Below the pieces are notes generated by a model, which ran no database searches, was not told where the DNA came from, and saw nothing but the letters and a program-made list of their open reading frames with translations. Shown piece after piece: positions 17,346 through 25,806 of a DNA stretch of 64,000 bases. Positions within the stretch are counted from its first letter, which is position 1. Each line of letters starts with the position of its first letter. Made by a program: the position numbers and the translations under genes. The DNA is from Aeromicrobium fastidiosum (GTDB lineage: Bacteria; Actinomycetota; Actinomycetes; Propionibacteriales; Nocardioidaceae): positions 3,596,001 to 3,660,000 of the forward strand of contig NZ_JAGIOG010000001.1 of NCBI RefSeq assembly GCF_017876595.1, read 5' to 3'.

Positions 17346-18407
17346 GTGACGCACGACCTCGGCTCCCTCGCGGAGATCATCGGATTCCTCGTGGCGATGA
17401 CCGTCCTGGCGCAGGCCTGTGCGGACGAAGGACTGTTCACCTCGTTGGGCGGCCGGGTCGCCCGCGGTGCCCGCGGATCGAGCCGGCGGCTGCTGGTCTA
17501 CGCCGTCGGCGTGGCAGCCCTCGTCACCGCGGCGCTGAGCCTCGACGCCACCGTGGTGCTGCTCACGCCGGTGCTGATCGCCGCGTCAGCACGCCGCTCG
17601 TACGCCTTCGCGTCCGTCCGCCTCGCCAACTCCGGCTCCACGCTGCTGCCGGTCTCCAACCTCACCAACCTGCTGGCCTTCAGCGCGACCGGGCTCACGT
17701 TCGTGGGGTTCACCTGGGCGATGCTGCCGGTGTGGGTCGTGGCGGTCGTCGCCGAGCTGGTCGTACTGCGCCTGTGGTTCAGGTCCGAGCTGCGCGATCC
17801 ATCGCCCGTCCCGGACGCCGTCGAGCCCGTGCCGCTCGTCCCCGTCGTGGTGGTCGTGGCGGTGCTCATCGGCCTGGGCAGCGGGCTGACGCCGTGGATG
17901 CCCGCGACGGTCGGTGCGATCGTCCTCGCCAGCCGGGCGCTCGCACGTCGGCAGTCGACGTGGCGCGAGCTCCTGGAGGCCGCCAACCTGCCCCTGGCCG
18001 CCGTGATCCTCGCGTGGGCGTTCGCGGTGTCGTTCATCGGCACCACTCCCCTCGGCGACCGGCTCACCGACGCGCTCCCCTCCGGGGTCGGGGTGTGGTC
18101 GCTGCTCGCCGTGGCCCTGATCGCCATGGTCGTGGCCAACCTGGTCAACAACCTGCCCGCGACGCTGCTGCTGCTGCCTGCTGCCGAGGCCGCCGGTCCC
18201 GCCGCCGTGCTGGCCCTGCTGGTCGGCGTCAACGTCGGCGCCAACCTCACCCTCATCGGCTCGCTCGCCAACATCCTGTGGCGCAAGTCGGGCGGACGGA
18301 CCGTCTCGACGCTGCGCGAGTTCCACCTCCTCGGCATCGCCACGACACCCGCACTGGTCGTGGTGTGCACACTCGTGCTGTGGGCATGGACGTCCGTCAT
18401 CTGGTGA
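17346..18407 (+). CDS. ArsB/SLC13-like membrane transporter
   Basis: 353 residues, about ten hydrophobic segments in two similar halves. Ion-transporter superfamily motifs: LSLDATVVLLTPVL in the first half and NLVNNLPATLLLLP then GVNVGANLTLIGSLANILW in the second, as in ArsB arsenite pumps and NhaD-type exchangers. Substrate unknown; no arsenic genes nearby. The GTG start follows TAGGTT by six bases (leaderless). yaaA follows 25 bp later with its own promoter hexamer. Confidence 0.82.
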   Translation: MTHDLGSLAEIIGFLVAMTVLAQACADEGLFTSLGGRVARGARGSSRRLLVYAVGVAALVTAALSLDATVVLLTPVLIAASARRSYAFASVRLANSGSTLLPVSNLTNLLAFSATGLTFVGFTWAMLPVWVVAVVAELVVLRLWFRSELRDPSPVPDAVEPVPLVPVVVVVAVLIGLGSGLTPWMPATVGAIVLASRALARRQSTWRELLEAANLPLAAVILAWAFAVSFIGTTPLGDRLTDALPSGVGVWSLLAVALIAMVVANLVNNLPATLLLLPAAEAAGPAAVLALLVGVNVGANLTLIGSLANILWRKSGGRTVSTLREFHLLGIATTPALVVVCTLVLWAWTSVIW

Positions 18408-18432
18408 CGGACACCCCGGATAGGGTCGTCGG

Positions 18433-19206
18433 GTGCTGATCCTGCTCCCCCCGTCCGAAGGCAAGACCCGGCCGGTCGACGGAGCCCCGCTCGACCTCGA
18501 CGCGCTCTCGTTCGACCGGCTCACCCCGGTGCGCGAGCAGCTCGTCCGCACGCTCGTCAAGCTCTGCAACGGCAACCCGGGCCGCGCGGCCGACGTGCTG
18601 GGCCTCGGCCCCACCCAGGCGGACGCCGTCGCGACCAATGCGGTGCTGATGGACGAGCCGACGGCCCGCGCCGACGAGGTCTACACCGGCGTGCTGTTCG
18701 GCGCGCTCGACCTCGGCAGCCTCGACCCGGAATCGCGGCAGCGCGCCGACGAGTCCCTGGCGATCGCCAGCGCACTGTTCGGGTTGCTGCGTCCCAGTGA
18801 CCTGATCCCCGCCTACCGGCTCTCGGGAACCGTGACGCTCCCCCGCCTTGGCACCGTCGCCGGACGCTGGCGCACTCCTCTGCCCCGCGCGCTCGCCGAG
18901 GCCACCGGCGACGGCCTGCTGGTCGACCTGCGCTCAGGCACCTACGCAGCGCTCGGCAAGCCGCCCGTCCAGCTCGCCGATCGCACGGCCACGATGCGGG
19001 TGCTGCACGAGCACAACGGCCAGCGCAAGGTCGTCAGCCACTTCAACAAGGCCACGAAGGGACGCATCGTGCGCGGGCTGCTCGAGGCCGGTGCCGATCT
19101 GCGCACCGTCGACGAGCTGCAGCAGGCGCTGGCCCATCTCGGGTGGACGGTTGAGCGTGCCGGTACCCGCCTCGACGTCATCGTCGACGAGGTCGCCCAC
19201 ACCTGA
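18433..19206 (+). CDS. yaaA: YaaA-family peroxide-stress protein (DUF328/UPF0246)
   Basis: 257 residues beginning MLILLPPSEGKTR, the YaaA signature, with YTGVLFGALDLGSL, ALFGLLRPSDLIPAYRL and KVVSHFNKATKGR. In E. coli YaaA limits iron-mediated damage under peroxide stress; the fold contains a DNA-binding helix-hairpin-helix. GTG start preceded by TAGGGT with a six-base spacer (leaderless). Convergent with the RNase H gene. Confidence 0.92.
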   Translation: MLILLPPSEGKTRPVDGAPLDLDALSFDRLTPVREQLVRTLVKLCNGNPGRAADVLGLGPTQADAVATNAVLMDEPTARADEVYTGVLFGALDLGSLDPESRQRADESLAIASALFGLLRPSDLIPAYRLSGTVTLPRLGTVAGRWRTPLPRALAEATGDGLLVDLRSGTYAALGKPPVQLADRTATMRVLHEHNGQRKVVSHFNKATKGRIVRGLLEAGADLRTVDELQQALAHLGWTVERAGTRLDVIVDEVAHT

Positions 19207-19216
19207 GGGTCGGGGT

Positions 19217-20329
19217 TCAGGGGACGACGTTGAAGTTGCGCAGCGACGCAGGTCCGTCGGGCCACCAGGTGATCGTGGTGATCGAGGCGGGCGACAGCTC
19301 CATCTTGTAGATGACGTTCATGGGCGCTTCGAGCGCCAGGCGTACGAGCATCTTGATCGGCGTCACGTGGCTGACCACCAGCACCGTCTGACCGGCGTAC
19401 GTCTCCAGCAACCGGTCGCGCGCCTCGGAGACCCGCTCGTAGACCGTGTCCATCGCCTCTCCGCCCGGCGGTGCGACGTCACTCGACGCCAGCCAGGCCG
19501 TCAGCTCGTCGCCCCAGCGCTCCTGGATCTCGGCGAAGGTGTAGCCGTCCCAGTCACCGAACGCCGTCTCGATGACGCCATGCTCGATCTCGACCGGCAG
19601 GTCGAGGGCGTCGGCGACGACCGCCGCAGTCTCGCGCGTGCGCCGCATCGGCGAGGCGACGACAGCGTCGATGTCGCCGTGCTCGACCAGCCAGGCTGCG
19701 GCACGTCGAGCCTGCTCCTGCCCCGCCTCGGTGAGCTCGGGATCGTTGGCCGACCCGCTGCCGCTGAACGCCTTGCGCTCGGTCGCTGTCGTGACGCCGT
19801 GGCGCAGCAGGACGAACGTCGTGGCGGCACCGGCCTGGGCACCGCCCCAGCCAGACGCAGCAGGCTTCGGAGCAGCAGGCGTCGCCACAGCCCTCCCGCC
19901 CGTCACGAGTCCCGACCCTCCGTCGCGCTGGCTGTCGAGGGCGGCGTTGGCGAGAGCGTCGGCGTCACGGTTGCGCTCACGCGGCACCCACGTCCACGTC
20001 GTCCCGGCCGGTGCCAGCTCACGGGCCTGCTGCGCGAGAGGGATCATGCTCGGGTGCTTGATCTTCCAGCGTCCGGCCATCTGCTCGACGACGAGCTTGG
20101 AGTCCATCCGCACCTCGAGCTGCGCACCCGGCGTGTGCTCGGCGTACAGCTTGAGGCCCGCGATCAGGCCGCCGTACTCGGCGACGTTGTTGGTCGCGAC
20201 GCCGATCGTCTCGCCGCGCTCCGCGATGACCTCGCCGGTGTCGGCGTCACGGATCAGGGCACCGTACGACGCGGGCCCGGGGTTGCCCCGTGACCCACCG
20301 TCCGCCTCGAGGATGACCCGAGAGGTCAC
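19217..20329 (-). CDS. Bifunctional RNase H / acid phosphatase
   Basis: 370 residues. The N-terminal RNase HI domain (1-130) keeps its acidic residues in EADGGSRGNPGPASYG, NNVAEYGGL, RMDSKLVV and RDADALANAAL. An Ala/Pro linker joins it to a C-terminal histidine-phosphatase domain with LLRHGVTTATER and SHVTPIKM. The same fusion is Rv2228c in M. tuberculosis, where the phosphatase acts on alpha-ribazole phosphate. The GTG start overlaps the upstream stop by four bases (GTGA). Confidence 0.93.
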   Translation of the reverse strand: MTSRVILEADGGSRGNPGPASYGALIRDADTGEVIAERGETIGVATNNVAEYGGLIAGLKLYAEHTPGAQLEVRMDSKLVVEQMAGRWKIKHPSMIPLAQQARELAPAGTTWTWVPRERNRDADALANAALDSQRDGGSGLVTGGRAVATPAAPKPAASGWGGAQAGAATTFVLLRHGVTTATERKAFSGSGSANDPELTEAGQEQARRAAAWLVEHGDIDAVVASPMRRTRETAAVVADALDLPVEIEHGVIETAFGDWDGYTFAEIQERWGDELTAWLASSDVAPPGGEAMDTVYERVSEARDRLLETYAGQTVLVVSHVTPIKMLVRLALEAPMNVIYKMELSPASITTITWWPDGPASLRNFNVVP

Positions 20330-21066
20330 AGCCCCGACTCGGGCGTGCGCACCAGGATGCGGCTGCACTCGGGGCACCGCAGCACCTCGTCCTCGGGCAG
20401 GGCCGCGAGCTCGCGCAGGTCGGCGCCGTTGATCTCGAGCCGGCACCCCTCGCAACGGCGGGCGCGCAGTGCTGCTGCGCCGGTGCCGTACTGGCTGCGG
20501 AGCTTGTCGTACAGAGCGATCAGGTCGGCGGGGACGCCGACGACGACGGTGCCGCGCTCGGCCTGTGCCTCGGCGGCCTGCTGGTCGAGCACCGCGATCG
20601 CGGCATCACGCGCGTCGATCTTCTGGTCGAGCTCGGACCTCACCGCGGTGAGGTCGCCCTGCACGTTGGCGAGCCGTGCCTGCGCCTCCTCGAGGGCCTC
20701 CATGATCTCGAGCTCGTCGTCCTCGAGCGTGCCGATGCGGCGCTCGAGCGCCACCAGCTCGTGCTGCAGGCTCGCGAGGTCCTTCGGGTTGCTGACGGCA
20801 CCGGAGTTGAGCCGCTCCTCGTCGCGCGCGCGACGGGTCTTGACCAGCTCGACCTCGGCATCGGCCTTCTTCTGCGCGCGGGACAGGTCGGACGCCGCGG
20901 TGTCGTGCTCGATGCGCTGGCCGTCGAGCTCCTTGGCCCGGGCCTCGAGCGTCGCGATCTCGGCGAGCTCGGGGAGCGTGTTCCTGCGGTGCTGCAGCTG
21001 GGCGAGGAGGGCGTCCTGGGCCTGCAGCTCGAGCAGCGTGGCCTGGGCGGTGGGGTCGGCTTTCAC
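20326..21066 (-). CDS. Coiled-coil C4 zinc-ribbon protein (Rv2229c/CdsZ type)
   Basis: 246 residues: a long antiparallel coiled coil (about 5-185) and a C-terminal zinc ribbon with CEGC and CPEC pairs. This is the family of Rv2229c/DUF164, conserved beside Nif3-like and RNase H genes across Actinobacteria. The GTG start overlaps the Nif3-like stop (GTGA), and TACGGT also lies six bases upstream, so an internal leaderless promoter is possible. Confidence 0.9.
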   Translation of the reverse strand: MKADPTAQATLLELQAQDALLAQLQHRRNTLPELAEIATLEARAKELDGQRIEHDTAASDLSRAQKKADAEVELVKTRRARDEERLNSGAVSNPKDLASLQHELVALERRIGTLEDDELEIMEALEEAQARLANVQGDLTAVRSELDQKIDARDAAIAVLDQQAAEAQAERGTVVVGVPADLIALYDKLRSQYGTGAAALRARRCEGCRLEINGADLRELAALPEDEVLRCPECSRILVRTPESGL

Positions 21067-21881
21067 ACTGACACCGTACCGGGCAGGTGCGCGGTCCACG
21101 GATCGGTCACGATCGTCGACACCTTCGTCTCGATGCCGGGCAGGGCCGACGTCAGGGCAGCCGCCGCGACGGGCAGCCACGTCCACTCCGCCGACCAGTG
21201 CGGCACGTCGATCACGGCGCACGGATCGGGCTGCTCGAGGTGCTCGCTGACGGGGTGGTGACGTAGGTCGGACGTCACGTAGACGTCCGCTCCGGCAGCC
21301 TGCGCGGTTGCCAGCAGGAAGTCGCCCGAGCCTCCGCACAGGGCGACGGTCTGGATCATCCGGTCGGGGTCGCCGGCGATGCGGACGGCGCTGTGGTGCG
21401 AGGGCAGGCTACTGGCGACCCGCCGCGCGAACGCGTCGAGCGTGACGGGCGACGACAGCGTGCCGATGCGTCCGCTGCCGCGGTCGGGCGCGTCGTCGGG
21501 CTCGAGCGGACGGACGTCCTCGACGCCCAGCGCGAACGCCATCGACTCCGAGACGCCGAGCGGTGGACAGTCGGCGTTGGTGTGACACGTGTGCAGGGCG
21601 ATGCCGTGGCTGATGAGCGTGTGCACGACCCGGCCCTTGGGCGTGTCGGCCGCGACGGAGGTGACGCCCTTCAGCCAGAGTGGGTGGTGCACGACGACGA
21701 GGTCGGCACCCCACGCGACCGCCTCGTCGACGACAGCCGCCACGGGGTCGACCGCGAGCAGCACCTTGGTCACGGGCTGGTCGGGGTCGCCCGCGACGGT
21801 GCCGACGGAGTCCCAGTCGTCGGCCCAGCGGGGGTCGTAGAGACCGTCGAGAACGGCGACGACGTCGCTCAGGACGGTCAC
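21063..21881 (-). CDS. Nif3-like dinuclear metal-centre protein
   Basis: 272 residues with the Nif3/YbgI metal-binding pattern: LVVVHHPLWLKG, ALHTCHTNAD, SDLRHHPVSEH and a C-terminal His/Glu region. Members form hexameric rings; function not firmly known (a GTP cyclohydrolase I-like or hydrolase role has been suggested). GTG start overlaps the aldo/keto reductase stop by four bases, and its stop overlaps the zinc-ribbon gene by four. Confidence 0.92.
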   Translation of the reverse strand: MTVLSDVVAVLDGLYDPRWADDWDSVGTVAGDPDQPVTKVLLAVDPVAAVVDEAVAWGADLVVVHHPLWLKGVTSVAADTPKGRVVHTLISHGIALHTCHTNADCPPLGVSESMAFALGVEDVRPLEPDDAPDRGSGRIGTLSSPVTLDAFARRVASSLPSHHSAVRIAGDPDRMIQTVALCGGSGDFLLATAQAAGADVYVTSDLRHHPVSEHLEQPDPCAVIDVPHWSAEWTWLPVAAAALTSALPGIETKVSTIVTDPWTAHLPGTVSV

Positions 21882-22888
21882 GTCGGCCGGGTCTCGGGCG
21901 TCTGCTGGGCGGTCCGCGACGCATCGCGCACCACCACGTCGCCGAGCGCATCGTCGATCGCCGCCATGACGTCGGCGTCGAGCGTGACGCCGGACGCCTT
22001 GACGTTGTCGGTGACCTGCTCGGGGCGCGAGGCACCGATGATCGCGGCCGAGATGTTGGGCCGGTTGAGCACCCAGGCGACCGCGAGCTGGGCCATCGAG
22101 AGACCCGCGTCGGCCGCGACCGGCTCGAGCCGGGCGACGGCCTCGAGCACGTCGTCGCGCAGCCAGCGGCTGATGTTCTGCGAGCCACCCGACTCGTCGG
22201 TCGCACGCGACCCCTCGGGGGCGGCCTGGCCCGGCTTGTACTTGCCGGTGAGGACGCCCTGGGCGATGGGCGACCAGACAATCTGGCCGAGGCCCAGCTC
22301 CTGGCTCGCGGGGACGACCTCGTCCTCGATGACACGCCACAGCATCGAGTACTGCGGCTGGCTGGAGATGAGCGAGAAGCCCAGCTGGTGGGCGAGCTGC
22401 TGGCCCTGGCGGATCTGGTCGGCGGTCCACTCCGAGACGCCGATGTAGAGCGCCTTGCCCGACCGGACGACGTCGGCGAAGGCCTGCATCGTCTCCTCGA
22501 GCGGCGTCTCGACGTCGAAGCGGTGCGCCTGGTAGAGGTCGACGTAGTCGGTCTGCAGGCGGGTCAAGGAACCGTTGATCGACTCCATGATGTGCTTGCG
22601 AGACAGGCCGGAGTCGTTGGGACCGCCGGGTCCGGTCGGCCAATAGACCTTGGTGAAGATCTCGAGCGACTCCCGACGCTCACCGGCGAGCGCCCGTCCC
22701 AGCACCGACTCGGCTCGCGTGTTGGCGTAGACGTCGGCGGTGTCGAACGTCGTGATGCCCTCGTCGAGCGCCTGCCGCACGCAGGCCGTCGCGGCGTCCT
22801 CCTCGACCTGCGAACCGTGGGTCAGCCAGTTGCCGTACGCGATCTCCGAGATCTTGAGACCGCTGTTGCCGAGGTATCTGTGCTCCAT
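21878..22888 (-). CDS. Aldo/keto reductase, KCNAB/Tas-like
   Basis: 336 residues with the aldo/keto reductase tetrad: FDTADVYANTRAES (Asp, Tyr), IFTKVYWP (Lys), YQAHRFD (His). It belongs to the voltage-channel beta-subunit-like class (MEHRYLGNSGLKISEIAYGN). The ATG follows TACGTT by six bases (leaderless). First gene of an apparent four-gene leftward operon with 4-base overlaps (reductase, Nif3-like, zinc-ribbon, RNase H). Confidence 0.92.
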   Translation of the reverse strand: MEHRYLGNSGLKISEIAYGNWLTHGSQVEEDAATACVRQALDEGITTFDTADVYANTRAESVLGRALAGERRESLEIFTKVYWPTGPGGPNDSGLSRKHIMESINGSLTRLQTDYVDLYQAHRFDVETPLEETMQAFADVVRSGKALYIGVSEWTADQIRQGQQLAHQLGFSLISSQPQYSMLWRVIEDEVVPASQELGLGQIVWSPIAQGVLTGKYKPGQAAPEGSRATDESGGSQNISRWLRDDVLEAVARLEPVAADAGLSMAQLAVAWVLNRPNISAAIIGASRPEQVTDNVKASGVTLDADVMAAIDDALGDVVVRDASRTAQQTPETRPT

Positions 22889-22906
22889 GCCTTCAACGTA
22901 CCGACG

Positions 22907-25018
22907 TCACCCGACCTGGGCGAGCACGAGGGGCAGCACCGCCCCGGCTCCGCTGCGGCGCAGCTCACGCGCGGCCACCGTGAGCGTCCAGCGGCTGTCG
23001 ACCCGGTCGTCGATCAGCAGGACGGGCTTGCCGCCCAGGGACGGGAGCCGCTCGGCCAGAGCAGGACCCACGGCCAGCTGTCCCCAGACGTCTGCGAGCC
23101 GGTAGGCGCTGTTGCCGCCGGGACCGCCGCGAGCGCCCTCGCCGACGAGGTCGAGCGACCCCAGGTCGGTCAGCCGGCCGATGCGGGCGATGCCCCTCGC
23201 CATGGAGTCGACGAGCTGCGGCCGCGACCGTGACGGCACGCTGACGACCGCGACCGGACGCTCGGCCCAGCCCCAGTCCTTCAGCACCCGCACGCAGGCA
23301 CCCAGCAGCTCGTCGCTGATCGGCCCGTCGGGGGCACCGGCCGCGAACAGCTCGCGCAGCACGCCTCCCCAGCCGAGATCGGTGAGACGTGCGACCGCGC
23401 GGCCCGCCTCGGCCCGGTCGTCGGCCGGGATCTTGCCCTTGGCCTCGACCCCGAGGCGCTCGGCACCCGTGGGCCACTGGGCGCGAGGCTCGATCTCTAC
23501 CCCGACCTTGTCGAGCGTGCCGGAGGCGACCTGCGTGGCGGCGGAGTCGACCCCGGTCGGAAACCACGGCCCGGCGCAGTTGTCGCACCGGCCGCAGGGC
23601 GCTGCCGTGGTGTCGTCGAGATCGCGCTGCAGCATCTCCATGCGGCACGTGGAATCGTGCTGGTAGGTCAGCATCGAGCGCTGCTCCGCGTCGCGGGCGG
23701 CTGCGATGCGCTCGTAGCGCTCGCGGTCGTAGACCCACGGCTGACCGGTCGCGATCCATCCACCCTGCACGCGGCGCACCGCACCGTCGACGTCGAGCAC
23801 CTTGAGCAGCAGCTCGAGCGGGGTGCGCCGCAGGTTGACCCGCGCCTCGAGTGCCGGGGTCGACAGCGCCACGTCGCTCAGCTCGCCGATGACCGCCGCG
23901 GCGCGCTCCTCGCTGGGCATCGACGAGGTCGCGAAGTACGTCCAGATGTCCTTGTCCTCGCGGCCCGGCAGCAGCAGGACGTCGGCGTTGTCGGTGGCAC
24001 GGCCGGCGCGTCCCACCTGCTGGTAGTAGGCCACCGGAGACGACGGCGCACCGAGGTGGATGACGAAGCCGAGGTCGGGCTTGTCGAAGCCCATCCCGAG
24101 CGCGCTCGTGGCGACCAGCGCCTTGAGCTCGTTGGCCTTGAGCTGGCCCTCGAGCTGCTCGCGCTCCTCGGGATCGGTGCGCCCCGTGTAGGCGCGCACG
24201 GCATGGCCACCCTCGCGCAACAGGCGGGCGGTGTCCTCGGCCGCCGACACCGTCAGCGCGTAGATGATGCCGCTGCCCGGCAGCTCGGCCAGGTGGCTCA
24301 GCAGCCAGCCGAGGCGGTCGCGGGCACCGGGCAGCTCGAGGACGCCGAGGCGCAGCGAGGTGCGGGCCAGCGAGCCGCGGATCGTCAGCACGTCGCCTGC
24401 GGCACCGAGCTGCTCGGCGACGTCGGTGACTACCCGCGCGTTGGCCGTCGCGGTCGTGGCGAGCACCGGCAGATCGGCCGGCAGCTGGGCGATGAGCTCG
24501 GCCAGCCGCCGGTAGTCGGGCCGGAAGTCGTGGCCCCAGTCGGAGATGCAGTGCGCCTCGTCGACCACGAGCATGCCCATGCGCTCGATCAGCGCGGGCA
24601 GCTGCTCGTCGCGGAAGCGCGGGTTGTTGAGGCGCTCGGGCGAGACCAGCAGGATGTCGATCTCGTCGGCCGCCAGCTTGGCGCGCGTCTCGTCCCACTC
24701 GTGCGGATTGGCCGAGTTGATCGCGACGGCCCGCACGCCAGCACGGGCTGCGGCGGCGACCTGGTCGCGCATCAGGGCGAGCAGCGGCGAGACCAGCAGC
24801 GTCGGACCGGCACCGCGCTGGCGCAGCAGCAGGGTCGAGATGAAGTAGACCGCCGACTTGCCCCACCCCGTGCGCTGCACGACCAGGGCCCGGCGGTGGC
24901 CGTCGACGAGCGCCTCGATCGCCTCGAGCTGTCCGTCGTGGAAGACCGCGTCGTCGCGGCTCGTCAGGCGGCGCAGCGCGGCGGTGGCGTCGGACGCGGT
25001 GTCGGTCGTCGAAGGCAT
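22907..25018 (-). CDS. RecQ-like ATP-dependent DNA helicase with PRTase-like tail
   Basis: 703 residues. Helicase motifs: Walker A TGWGKSAVYF near residue 50, DEAH (VVDEAHCISDWGHDFR), QQVGRAGRATD in domain 2, and a RecQ zinc site (CRMEM to CGRCDNC). The last ~50 residues contain VLLIDDRVDSRWTLT, which resembles the PRPP-binding loop of phosphoribosyltransferases, a fusion seen in some actinobacterial RecQ-like proteins. Unwinds DNA in repair. The neighbouring genes do not form an obvious operon with it. Confidence 0.92.
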   Translation of the reverse strand: MPSTTDTASDATAALRRLTSRDDAVFHDGQLEAIEALVDGHRRALVVQRTGWGKSAVYFISTLLLRQRGAGPTLLVSPLLALMRDQVAAAARAGVRAVAINSANPHEWDETRAKLAADEIDILLVSPERLNNPRFRDEQLPALIERMGMLVVDEAHCISDWGHDFRPDYRRLAELIAQLPADLPVLATTATANARVVTDVAEQLGAAGDVLTIRGSLARTSLRLGVLELPGARDRLGWLLSHLAELPGSGIIYALTVSAAEDTARLLREGGHAVRAYTGRTDPEEREQLEGQLKANELKALVATSALGMGFDKPDLGFVIHLGAPSSPVAYYQQVGRAGRATDNADVLLLPGREDKDIWTYFATSSMPSEERAAAVIGELSDVALSTPALEARVNLRRTPLELLLKVLDVDGAVRRVQGGWIATGQPWVYDRERYERIAAARDAEQRSMLTYQHDSTCRMEMLQRDLDDTTAAPCGRCDNCAGPWFPTGVDSAATQVASGTLDKVGVEIEPRAQWPTGAERLGVEAKGKIPADDRAEAGRAVARLTDLGWGGVLRELFAAGAPDGPISDELLGACVRVLKDWGWAERPVAVVSVPSRSRPQLVDSMARGIARIGRLTDLGSLDLVGEGARGGPGGNSAYRLADVWGQLAVGPALAERLPSLGGKPVLLIDDRVDSRWTLTVAARELRRSGAGAVLPLVLAQVG

Positions 25019-25030
25019 ACGTGCATCGTG

Positions 25031-25798
25031 TCAGGAGCCCACGACAGCGGTGCCGTCCACGTCGTCCGACGTCACGGTGCGCGCGACCAGCCCGGCGCGC
25101 TCGAAGGCCGCCACGGTCGTCGACGACTGCCGTCGACTCGTCTCGACGACGAGGTGCCCGCCGGTCCGCAGCCAGTCACGTGAACCGTCCGCGACACGGC
25201 GGTGGACGTCCACGCCGTCCGCTCCCCCGTCGAGCGCGACCCGGGGCTCGTGGTCACGTGCCTCCGGTGGCATCGACGCGATGGCGTCCGTCGGCACGTA
25301 CGGGGCGTTGACGACGAGCAGGTCGACGTGTCCCCGCAGCTCGGCCGGGAGCGCGTCGAACAGGTCACCCTCGTGCACGCGTCCGCCGACAGGCTCGACG
25401 TTGCGGCGGGCGCACGCGACCGCGGCAGGCTCGATGTCGGCGGCGTGCAGGACGAGCCCGGGCACCCGGTGCAGCAGGGCGACGCCGACCGCTCCCGTCC
25501 CGCAGCACAGGTCGACGACGACGTGCCCGGGGCGTACCAGACCTGCACCGTGCTCGACCAGGACGGCCGTCCTCGCCCTCGGGACGAAGACGCCCGGGTC
25601 GACCTCGATGCGGAGCCCGCAGAACTCCGCCCACCCGACGACCACCTCGAGCGGCTCTCCCGTGACCCGCCGCCGGACCATCTCCTCGAGATGGTCCGGC
25701 GAGGTCGTGGAGCCCAGCAGCACGTCTGCCTCGTCCTCGGCGAACACGCTGCCCGCAGCACGCAGCCGCGCGACGAGCTGCGTGCGGCTATTCGTCAT
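25031..25798 (-). CDS. PrmC/HemK-like N5-glutamine methyltransferase
   Basis: 255 residues: an N-terminal helical domain and a SAM domain with VVDLCCGTGAVGVAL. The catalytic NPPY of release-factor methyltransferases is NAPYVP here, a form seen in a side branch annotated as putative protein N5-glutamine methyltransferase. The main prmC lies elsewhere, presumably beside prfA. Starts nine bases after the secreted protein gene ends, so it may be read with it. Confidence 0.82.
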   Translation of the reverse strand: MTNSRTQLVARLRAAGSVFAEDEADVLLGSTTSPDHLEEMVRRRVTGEPLEVVVGWAEFCGLRIEVDPGVFVPRARTAVLVEHGAGLVRPGHVVVDLCCGTGAVGVALLHRVPGLVLHAADIEPAAVACARRNVEPVGGRVHEGDLFDALPAELRGHVDLLVVNAPYVPTDAIASMPPEARDHEPRVALDGGADGVDVHRRVADGSRDWLRTGGHLVVETSRRQSSTTVAAFERAGLVARTVTSDDVDGTAVVGS

Positions 25799-25806
25799 GG
25801 GCGGAG

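Noticed and set aside
22965-24866. 633-residue minus-strand frame inside the helicase gene
   Set aside because: Shifted-frame shadow of the RecQ-like gene, which has all motifs in the other frame.
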